From contig JBBTCG010000190.1 of the NCBI GenBank assembly GCA_038043305.1, positions 1 through 6,279 on the forward strand: a DNA stretch of 6,279 nt. Reading direction: 5' to 3'. A program made the translations under genes and the position numbers. Origin of the DNA: JACRCE01 sp038043305 (GTDB lineage Bacteria; Desulfobacterota; GWC2-55-46). Within the stretch, counting starts at the first letter, position 1, and every line of letters starts with the position of its first letter. This document shows, one piece after another, positions 1 through 4,789 of the stretch. The notes under the pieces are model-generated. The model had not been told where the DNA came from, made no database searches, and worked only from the letters and a program-made list of their open reading frames with translations.

Positions 1-239
1 ATCATCTCTGCAGGGCTTGAAGTCCTAAACGCAAAAAGATTGCCCATGATGATGCCGCCGTATCTCCACTGCTCTGCATAGCTTCTACAACGGCTAATGG
101 TTCGATCGTCATTTGTTGCATCTGCTGTAGATGGATTCAAGCCTATAAACATAACCTTGTCTTGAGATTCATCCCATGTACGCCACAGCGCATACCGATA
201 CAATCGGCAGACTGACATCACTGCATTATCTTCATTCAT
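1..239 (-). CDS. DUF1643 domain protein, N-terminal part (runs off left edge)
   Basis: This is an open frame of 79 codons on the minus strand with no stop before the window edge, so the C-terminus is missing. The translation carries the hallmarks I associate with the DUF1643 family: a C-x-x-YRYALWR segment near residues 11-20, then FIGLNPSTADAT at 31-42, a DD-x-TI-x-RC segment at 44-51, and a YGG-x-I-x-x-NLFAFR segment at 60-72. The molecular function of DUF1643 is not established. I chose the ATG at 239 because it gives the short leader usual before the C-x-x-YRY motif and follows GGAAGGA, although the spacing is only 3 nt. In-frame alternatives are GTG at 251 and ATG at 272; the latter lies 4 nt after the nuclease stop. 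The gene follows the nuclease co-directionally and is probably co-transcribed with it. Its GC content is about 45% over the first 240 bases by my count, visibly lower than the rest of the window, which may hint at a separate origin. Confidence 0.85.
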   Translation of the reverse strand, partial: MNEDNAVMSVCRLYRYALWRTWDESQDKVMFIGLNPSTADATNDDRTISRCRSYAEQWRYGGIIMGNLFAFRTSSPAEM

Positions 240-276
240 ATATCCTTCCACAGTTTTTGTCTTATGCACCATCCCC

Positions 277-1659
277 CTACAACTCCACCACGTCCCCGTC
301 CTCCGGCGTATGCACTTTGAATCCGAACCTGTCCCTTGCAAGGGTGGCAAGTGAATCTCTGGCCTCTTTTTCGCCGTGCACCATATAAACCTCAGGAGAG
401 TCGTTAAAGGCGGCAAGCCAGTCGAGAAGCTCCTCTCTTCCGGCATGGGCTGAAAAGCCGTTTATCGTGTATATCGGCGCCTTGACAACCACCTGCTCGC
501 CAAGCACTGACACGGCCTTTGCGCCGTCAACGAGGCGCCTGCCGAGCGTGCCTTCGGCCTGATAGCCGACGAATATTATCCCGCATTCGGAGCGCCAGAG
601 GTTATGCTTGAGGTGATGCCGTATCCTGCCTCCCTCGCACATGCCGCTTCCGGCTATGATGATGCAGCCTGACCTGACCCTGTTGAGCTTCATGGAGTCT
701 TCCACCGAGCGCACGAAATGCAGCCTCATTGAATAGTCCTTGAGGTTGCCGGTGAAGAGCCTTCTTGCCTCGTCGTCAAAGCACTCCGGATGCGCCACGT
801 AGATCCTTGTAACCTCCGCTGCCAGCGGGCTGTCAAGGTATACGTCTATCTTATAAAGACGCCCCTCCCTCACGAGATTGTTTATGATGTACAGAAGGTC
901 TTGCGTCCTGCCGACCGCGAACGACGGTATGTAGACGTTGCCGCCGCGCTTGAAGGTCGTCTTGATGGCAGCGGCAAGTTCGGCTATGCTCTCGCTTATG
1001 GGTTTATGAGACCTGTTGCCGTAGGTGGACTCCATGATAACGTAGTTTGCGGCATCGGGCTTGAACGGCTCTTTTATTATGGGGTTGTCCTTTTTGCCGA
1101 TGTCGCCTGAGAAGACCAGCTTCTTTTCGACGCTTGAGTCCTGAAACCATATCTCCACCGAGGCTGAACCAAGGATATGCCCGGCATCCAAAAACCTGTA
1201 CTTGACGCCGTTGCCCAGATGAAAGACCTTATCATACGGTTTGGTATCGAAGAGCGGCAGGAGATTTTCAACGTCTTCGGTGGTGTAGAGCGGCTCTGCC
1301 GGAGCCATGCCGGTCCTCATGCCCTTCTTTGTAAGCCACTCGGCGTCGCTCTGCTGGATGCCGGCTGAGTCATAGAGCATCGGCTCAAGGAGGTCCCGCG
1401 TGGGAGAGGTCGTTATCACCCTGCCCTTGAAGCCCTCCTTCAATGCCTTTGGCAGCATCCCGGAATGGTCTATGTGCGCGTGGGTTACGAAGATGTAATC
1501 CAGCCCGGTTGGATCGAACGGGAAGGGGAGCTTGTTGACGTTGTCTGAGCCGCTGCCCTGACGCATGCCGCACTCAACCAAAATCCTGAGCCTGTTAACC
1601 TCTATATAGTAACAGGACCCGGTTACGGTGCTTGCGCCTCCGACGAATTGAAGCCTCAA
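277..1659 (-). CDS. beta-CASP metallo-beta-lactamase fold RNA nuclease (CPSF73/Ysh1-like)
   Basis: This 460-residue protein belongs to the bacterial beta-CASP ribonucleases related to CPSF73 and to Thermus TTHA0252. These are zinc-dependent enzymes that cut RNA endonucleolytically and sometimes degrade it from the 5' end; the substrate here is unknown. An N-terminal GGASTVTGSCY segment opens the fold. The metal-binding motif HAHIDH is at residues 60-65, the metal His of DAGHILGSA is near 161, and the Asp of FSGDIG is near 186. The beta-CASP insert follows, with ESTYGNR (motif A) from 210, GSGMCEGGRIRHH (motif B) near 337-349, GFSAHAG (motif C) near 401-407, and a VHGE near 427-430 within the RMMBL region. 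All expected catalytic residues are present and the length is normal. The frame extends 5 codons further to a TTG at 1674. The TTG at 1659 is preferred because AAGGAG sits 6 nt upstream of it and it gives the usual family N-terminus. No signal peptide or membrane segment is visible, so it is expected to be cytoplasmic. Confidence 0.93.
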   Translation of the reverse strand: MRLQFVGGASTVTGSCYYIEVNRLRILVECGMRQGSGSDNVNKLPFPFDPTGLDYIFVTHAHIDHSGMLPKALKEGFKGRVITTSPTRDLLEPMLYDSAGIQQSDAEWLTKKGMRTGMAPAEPLYTTEDVENLLPLFDTKPYDKVFHLGNGVKYRFLDAGHILGSASVEIWFQDSSVEKKLVFSGDIGKKDNPIIKEPFKPDAANYVIMESTYGNRSHKPISESIAELAAAIKTTFKRGGNVYIPSFAVGRTQDLLYIINNLVREGRLYKIDVYLDSPLAAEVTRIYVAHPECFDDEARRLFTGNLKDYSMRLHFVRSVEDSMKLNRVRSGCIIIAGSGMCEGGRIRHHLKHNLWRSECGIIFVGYQAEGTLGRRLVDGAKAVSVLGEQVVVKAPIYTINGFSAHAGREELLDWLAAFNDSPEVYMVHGEKEARDSLATLARDRFGFKVHTPEDGDVVEL

Positions 1660-1665
1660 GGTAAA

Positions 1666-1671
1666 CTCCTT
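1666..1671 (-). promoter_or_regulatory. Ribosome binding site AAGGAG deciding the nuclease start
   Basis: AAGGAG lies 6 nt upstream of the TTG at 1659. It falls inside the longer open frame that begins with the TTG at 1674, and no Shine-Dalgarno sequence precedes that upstream TTG. This favours the shorter product. Confidence 0.75.
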
Positions 1672-1723
1672 CAAGCTGTCATGGCGTCATTCTAACTTTT
1701 ATTCTACCATAACGAGACGACAA

Positions 1724-1752
1724 AGAATAGACGGATATTTTCTTGATGTCAA
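1724..1752 (-). promoter_or_regulatory. Sigma70-type promoter for the nuclease (and DUF1643) unit
   Basis: Reading the minus strand, a perfect TTGACA (-35, 1752 to 1747) is followed after 17 nt by TATTCT (-10, 1729 to 1724, 4 of 6 matches to TATAAT). Transcription would start near 1717 and leave a leader of about 57 nt before the TTG start. A second candidate just downstream is an extended -10, TG-G-TAGAAT (1709 to 1701), with no convincing -35. The two may be alternatives. Confidence 0.6.
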
Positions 1753-1813
1753 AAAAATGTCGAACAACGGCCTGAATCATTGAACAGGCAGAGTAGTAAC
1801 GTCAAAAGCATGG

Positions 1814-1841
1814 TTGACAGAAAAATAAATTTGTGTTTAAT
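1814..1841 (+). promoter_or_regulatory. Sigma70-type promoter for the SAP-like small gene
   Basis: TTGACA at 1814-1819 is separated by 16 nt from TTTAAT at 1836-1841 (5 of 6 matches to TATAAT). The predicted start near 1848 gives a leader of about 75 nt before the ATG at 1923. It points away from the nuclease promoter at 1724-1752, with about 60 bases between the two -35 boxes. Confidence 0.6.
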
Positions 1842-1905
1842 TATGCTTACGGATGTTATTGAGGAGAGGTGTATCAAGCTTCTTACCAATGCAGTCAAAA
1901 GATGG

Positions 1906-1913
1906 AAAGGAGG
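1906..1913 (+). promoter_or_regulatory. Strong ribosome binding site AAAGGAGG of the SAP-like gene
   Basis: AAAGGAGG is a near-perfect anti-16S match, 9 nt before the ATG at 1923. It lies inside the open frame that would start with the GTG at 1869, so it argues for the shorter 64-residue product. Confidence 0.8.
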
Positions 1914-1922
1914 CAGGACAAG

Positions 1923-2117
1923 ATGCAGATGGAAGAGATAAAGAAAAAGGCTAAGGCCGTTGGCATCAAGACCGTACCGGCAAGGGCGAAAAAGCTGGAG
2001 CTTGTAAGGCAGATACAAACCGCTGAGGGCAACGTCCCCTGCTTTGGGACGGCAAACGGCTATTGTGATCAATTGACTTGCTGCTTTTATAAGGACTGCA
2101 TAGGCAAGGATTACTGA
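1923..2117 (+). CDS. Small SAP-like protein with five-cysteine C-terminal cluster
   Basis: The product has 64 residues. Residues 1-35 form a lysine-rich helix-loop-helix (EEIKKKAKAVGIK, then ARAKKLELVRQIQTAEGN) resembling SAP or Rho N-terminal-like nucleic-acid-binding motifs. Residues 40-59 hold a compact cysteine cluster, C40-x7-C48-x4-C53-C54-x4-C59, including CFGTA and YCDQL. As I recall, small proteins of this pattern, annotated as SAP domain-containing, are common in Desulfobacterota and Nitrospirota. The N-terminal part suggests DNA or RNA binding and the cysteines suggest metal or redox binding; both are inference and no function is established. The ATG at 1923 is chosen over GTG at 1869 because of the strong AAAGGAGG 9 nt upstream. 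ATG at 1929 is possible but too far from that site. The gene is monocistronic, with its own promoter upstream and a strong terminator downstream. No signal peptide is visible. Confidence 0.82.
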   Translation: MQMEEIKKKAKAVGIKTVPARAKKLELVRQIQTAEGNVPCFGTANGYCDQLTCCFYKDCIGKDY

Positions 2118-2203
2118 CGTAAGCAGCAAAGTCCGCGCCGTGTCATTCAGCCCAAACGCCTGAGTTGCAGCGCCACCCATGATTATTGCTCATGCTTGAG
2201 GCT

Positions 2204-2244
2204 CAAACAAGAGAGCCGCCCTTCAAGGGCGGCTCTCTTGTTTG
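2204..2244. terminator. Bidirectional intrinsic terminator between convergent genes
   Basis: This is a perfect inverted repeat centred on base 2224, with 20-nt arms. In practice it would fold as a stem of about 18 bp, including GAGAGCCGCCC paired with GGGCGGCTCTC, with a TTCAA loop. The base of the stem is A-rich on the left and T-rich on the right (CTTGTTTG), so either strand yields a GC-rich hairpin followed by a short U-rich run. It lies between the stop of the SAP-like gene (2117) and the stop of the convergent NifU-like gene (2269) and can serve both. Confidence 0.88.
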
Positions 2245-2268
2245 TGAGGCCGTTGCAACGGAGAACCT

Positions 2269-2751
2269 TCATACCTGTTCAACCGTCTTGATCTCATGGG
2301 CGTATTTTTTGATAGTGCTTTCCACGCCGGATTTGAGCGTCAATGCCGCTGACGGGCAGCCGTGACATGCGCCTGTAAGCTTCACCTTCACCGTGCCGGA
2401 CGCCTCTTGAATTTCAACAAGCTCAACGTCTCCGCCGTCCGCCTGAAGATACGGACGCACCTCGGCAAGCGCGGCCTCAATCTTTTTTCTAAGTTCCTCT
2501 CCTGTTGCTCTTGGCAAGGCAAGCTTTCTGATGTTGACTACCCAGCCGTCCGTTCCCTTTGACACGTAGTCCCATGCGTAAGTATCCTTATACGCCCCCT
2601 CGAACTGATACCGGAGCGGCTTAGGGTCAAAATCGTTTGTTATCTGGAGCGTGGCCTCCTCCTCCAACTTCTCCCACGTATCCAGCACACGCGGGTGTCT
2701 TTCATGCACCGGCACCTTCCGCAAATCCATCTTAACGACGTTGGCATCCAT
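2269..2751 (-). CDS. DUF2249-NifU C-terminal domain fusion protein (Fe-S scaffold/carrier-like)
   Basis: The 160-residue product has two domains. Residues about 5-76 resemble DUF2249, with HERHPRV (16-22), ND-x-DPKPL (39-46) and YQFE (48-51) followed by a WDY segment. Residues about 85-160 are a NifU C-terminal (Nfu-type) domain with LQADGGDVELVEI (102-114) and the GACHGCPSA loop. Its two cysteines, C129 and C132, form the CxxC that holds an Fe-S cluster between two subunits in this family. The expected role is Fe-S cluster assembly or delivery in the cytoplasm; the DUF2249 contribution is unknown. Both NifU cysteines and the flanking residues are intact. The open frame extends to a TTG at 2769. 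The ATG at 2751 is preferred because GGAGG lies 4 nt upstream and a second GGGAGG lies 10 nt upstream, and because the extra residues would just be a glycine run encoded by that Shine-Dalgarno stretch. The gene converges on the SAP-like gene and diverges from gatC. Confidence 0.9.
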   Translation of the reverse strand: MDANVVKMDLRKVPVHERHPRVLDTWEKLEEEATLQITNDFDPKPLRYQFEGAYKDTYAWDYVSKGTDGWVVNIRKLALPRATGEELRKKIEAALAEVRPYLQADGGDVELVEIQEASGTVKVKLTGACHGCPSAALTLKSGVESTIKKYAHEIKTVEQV

Positions 2752-2755
2752 GAGG

Positions 2756-2767
2756 CCTCCCCCTCCC
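2756..2767 (-). promoter_or_regulatory. Double Shine-Dalgarno purine stretch before the NifU-like start
   Basis: On the minus strand, GGGAGGGGGAGG immediately precedes CCTC and the ATG at 2751. It offers two overlapping anti-16S matches, 4 and 10 nt from the start, and settles the choice of ATG over the upstream TTG. Confidence 0.65.
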
Positions 2768-2768
2768 A

Positions 2769-2774
2769 ATTATA
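2769..2774 (-). promoter_or_regulatory. TATAAT box upstream of the NifU-like gene, promoter uncertain
   Basis: A perfect TATAAT reads on the minus strand from 2774 to 2769, and a second AT-rich candidate, TATAAAAT, lies at 2803 to 2796. Neither has a recognisable -35 at normal spacing. Use of the proximal box would leave a leader of only about 11 nt. The promoter is somewhere in this AT-rich stretch, but I cannot fix it. Confidence 0.3.
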
Positions 2775-2780
2775 ATCTCT

Positions 2781-2810
2781 TTGACGTATCTTTCTATTTT
2801 ATACTAAAAT
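2781..2810 (+). promoter_or_regulatory. Candidate distal promoter of the gatCAB operon
   Basis: TTGACG (2781-2786, 5 of 6 matches) and TAAAAT (2805-2810, 5 of 6 matches) are separated by 18 nt. Transcription from here would give gatC a leader of about 190 nt. The stretch is AT-rich throughout, so chance matches are likelier than usual. Confidence 0.4.
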
Positions 2811-2944
2811 CGGCCTCTATACTATATGATTTATGTCAGCGCACTTGCTCGGCGCGAGGATGTACTGATGCGGAACCGCTATAAAGATACCCCTTTCCTT
2901 TTACTGACACAGAATAAGATACATTACCGCATATAATAAAGCGC

Positions 2945-2973
2945 TTGCGCCGGTTTTTTGCGTATGCTAAATT
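2945..2973 (+). promoter_or_regulatory. Candidate proximal promoter of the gatCAB operon
   Basis: TTGCGC (2945-2950, weak -35) lies 17 nt before an extended -10, TG-C-TAAATT (TG at 2965-2966, hexamer at 2968-2973). A start near 2980 would leave a leader of about 30 nt before gatC. A perfect TATAAT also occurs at 2932-2937, but with no -35 at a workable distance. The choice among these is open. Confidence 0.35.
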
Positions 2974-3009
2974 ATTTTGCTCAACGCTAAACCCCTGGGG
3001 AGTTGAAGG

Positions 3010-3297
3010 ATGCCTATAACGACAAAGGACGTATTGCACGTTGCAGACCTTGCGAGGCTTGAGGTGAATGAGGCGGACGCCGCCCTCTACACGGCCCAGC
3101 TTCAGAAGATATTGGGGCACGTGGAAAAACTATCCGAGGTGGATACGCAAGACGCCGGCAACAAGGCAACGGAGACGGCTGGTACGCGCGTGCTGCGCGA
3201 GGACAAGGCCGTTAAGGGCATGTCGCAGGACGACGCATTGAAGAACGCGCCTGAAAGATCAGACGGCTGCATAAAGGTGCCGCAGATAATAGAATAG
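3010..3297 (+). CDS. gatC: Glutamyl/aspartyl-tRNA amidotransferase subunit C
   Basis: The 95-residue protein has the usual GatC length and pattern: DVLHVADLARLEV near the N-terminus (7-19), a QLQKILGHVEKLSEVDT helix (29-45), a REDKAV segment (63-68) and the C-terminal NAPERSDG-x-x-KVPQIIE ending. GatC is the small subunit that wraps around and stabilises the GatA-GatB interface. The complex amidates Glu-tRNA(Gln) and/or Asp-tRNA(Asn) in the cytoplasm. The ATG at 3010 has GGGGAG 7 nt upstream and fits the family N-terminus. The loop before REDKAV (about 48-62) does not show the His- and Pro-containing segment often seen in other GatCs, and looks like a divergent version. It is first in the operon, 25 nt before gatA. 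Confidence 0.94.
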   Translation: MPITTKDVLHVADLARLEVNEADAALYTAQLQKILGHVEKLSEVDTQDAGNKATETAGTRVLREDKAVKGMSQDDALKNAPERSDGCIKVPQIIE

Positions 3298-3309
3298 GTT
3301 CTTCCTGCC

Positions 3310-3315
3310 AAGGAG
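3310..3315 (+). promoter_or_regulatory. Ribosome binding site AAGGAG supporting the TTG start of gatA
   Basis: AAGGAG lies 7 nt upstream of the TTG at 3323, in the 25-nt gap after gatC. No ATG occurs in frame until codon 123, so this site and the family length fix the start as TTG. Confidence 0.8.
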
Positions 3316-3322
3316 CATTACA

Positions 3323-4777
3323 TTGGATCTGACATCTCTTACAGTTCACGAACTTTCCGCGTTGCTTCAAAAAAGAGAGGTCTCTTCGGTTGAGGTTACG
3401 AGCGCGTACTTAAAGCGCATCGCCTCTCTCAACGAAAGGCTCGGCGCATATATCACCGTTACCGACGTTGAGGCAATCGCCGCGGCCAAAGAGGCCGACA
3501 AACGACTGTCCAGCAACACGGGGGCACCTCTTACCGGTGTGCCCATATCGGTCAAGGACATATTCTGCACTGCGGGCGTAAGGACGACATGCGCCTCGAA
3601 GATACTTGAAAACTTCATACCTGCCTACGACGCCGCAATAGTTGCCAAACTCAAAGACGCCGGGGCCGTGATACTCGGCAAGAACAACATGGACGAGTTC
3701 GCAATGGGGTCGTCCACCGAGAACTCGGCGTTTTTTCCGGCAAGGAATCCGTGGGATTTACAGCGCGTGCCCGGCGGCTCATCAGGCGGGAGCGCCTCGG
3801 CCGTTGCCGCTGATCTCTCAGCCGCGTCCGTTGGCACGGATACCGGCGGGTCAATAAGGCAGCCCGCCTCATGTTGCGGCGTAGTGGGACTCAAACCCAC
3901 TTACGGCCGCGTATCAAGATACGGGATGATCGCCTTTGCATCATCGCTTGATCAGGCCGGGCCTATAACCAAGGACGTAACCGACGCGGCCATCATGCTT
4001 GCCGCCATTGCCGGACACGACCCGCTCGACTCGACCTCGGTTGACTCAAGCGTGCCGAACTTTCCCGGTCTTTTAAGCCGCGGGGTTAAAGGTCTCAGGA
4101 TAGGCATCCCAAAGGAATACTTCATAGAGGGCATGGATTCAGAGGTAAGCGCCTCTGTAAACAACGCGCTTGATTGCCTGAAAAAAGAAGGCGCGCTTGC
4201 CGTGCCAATAACCCTGCCGCACACCGAATATGCGGTGAGCGTTTACTATCTTCTTGCAACCGCCGAGGCGTCAAGCAACCTTGCGCGTTTCGACGGCGTG
4301 AAGTACGGCCTGCGCGTGGGGGCTGCAAGCCTTATTGACATGTATAAAAAGTCCCGCGCCGCAGGATTCGGCCCGGAGGTCAAGAGAAGGATAATGCTTG
4401 GCACTTACGCGCTCTCAGCCGGATATTACGACGCCTACTACAAAAAGGCGTCCGAGGTAAGGGCGCTTATAAAGCGCGACTTTGACGAGGCATTCAAGAC
4501 ATGCGACGTGATTGCCACGCCGACATGCCCGACCCCGGCCTTCAAACTGGGCGAGAAGACCCAAGACCCGCTGACCATGTACCTGTCCGACATCTTTACC
4601 ATATCATGTAACCTTGCCGGGATACCCGGCATATCCGTGCCGTGCGGGTTTACAAAGGACAAACTGCCCATAGGGTTGCAACTCCTCGGCGCTCCGTTTG
4701 ACGAGGCAACGATACTAAGGGCCGCTTATACGTTTGAGCAAACGGCCGGGATTAGAAAAGAAAAGTCGGGGCTATAA
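3323..4777 (+). CDS. gatA: Glutamyl/aspartyl-tRNA amidotransferase subunit A (glutaminase)
   Basis: The 484-residue protein is full length for GatA. It is an amidase-signature hydrolase that frees ammonia from glutamine and passes it to GatB. The Ser-cisSer-Lys triad is intact: K78 in GVPISVKDI, S153 in GGSSGGSASA and S177 in GTDTGGSIRQP. These match K79, S154 and S178 of Staphylococcus aureus GatA with an offset of one. Other family landmarks are AVILGKNNMDEFAMGSS (115-131), GLKPTYGRVSRYG (189-201) and the C-terminal GIPGISVPCG (453-462) with LPIGLQLLG. Translation starts at TTG, supported by AAGGAG 7 nt before it and the conserved N-terminus. No membrane segment is visible and the protein is expected to be cytoplasmic. 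The TAA stop overlaps the gatB Shine-Dalgarno sequence, so the two genes are probably translationally coupled. Confidence 0.97.
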   Translation: MDLTSLTVHELSALLQKREVSSVEVTSAYLKRIASLNERLGAYITVTDVEAIAAAKEADKRLSSNTGAPLTGVPISVKDIFCTAGVRTTCASKILENFIPAYDAAIVAKLKDAGAVILGKNNMDEFAMGSSTENSAFFPARNPWDLQRVPGGSSGGSASAVAADLSAASVGTDTGGSIRQPASCCGVVGLKPTYGRVSRYGMIAFASSLDQAGPITKDVTDAAIMLAAIAGHDPLDSTSVDSSVPNFPGLLSRGVKGLRIGIPKEYFIEGMDSEVSASVNNALDCLKKEGALAVPITLPHTEYAVSVYYLLATAEASSNLARFDGVKYGLRVGAASLIDMYKKSRAAGFGPEVKRRIMLGTYALSAGYYDAYYKKASEVRALIKRDFDEAFKTCDVIATPTCPTPAFKLGEKTQDPLTMYLSDIFTISCNLAGIPGISVPCGFTKDKLPIGLQLLGAPFDEATILRAAYTFEQTAGIRKEKSGL

Positions 4778-4781
4778 GGAG
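4775..4781 (+). promoter_or_regulatory. gatB ribosome binding site overlapping the gatA stop codon
   Basis: TAAGGAG begins with the gatA stop codon TAA and lies 8 nt before the gatB ATG at 4790. A ribosome ending gatA would therefore sit on the site used to start gatB, which suggests coupled synthesis of the two subunits. Confidence 0.7.
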
Positions 4782-4789
4782 TCTTTCAA

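Noticed and set aside
176..388. Plus-strand open frame of 70 codons
   Set aside because: It runs antisense across the DUF1643 start and the nuclease C-terminus, both of which are supported by family motifs.
1749..2180. Minus-strand open frame of 143 codons antisense to the SAP-like gene
   Set aside because: It looks leucine-rich and membrane-like, but it is the complement of a real gene with a strong Shine-Dalgarno sequence. It also covers both the plus-strand promoter and the intergenic region, and it matches no family I recognise.
2818..2900. Possible structured RNA or tRNA in the gatC upstream region
   Set aside because: Only short 4-bp stems (CTCG/CGAG, GCGG/CCGC) were found. There is no tRNA-like cloverleaf or T-box-like motif.
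2836..3120. Minus-strand open frame of 94 codons upstream of and overlapping gatC
   Set aside because: It overlaps the start of gatC on the opposite strand, has no recognisable domain and lacks a convincing ribosome binding site.
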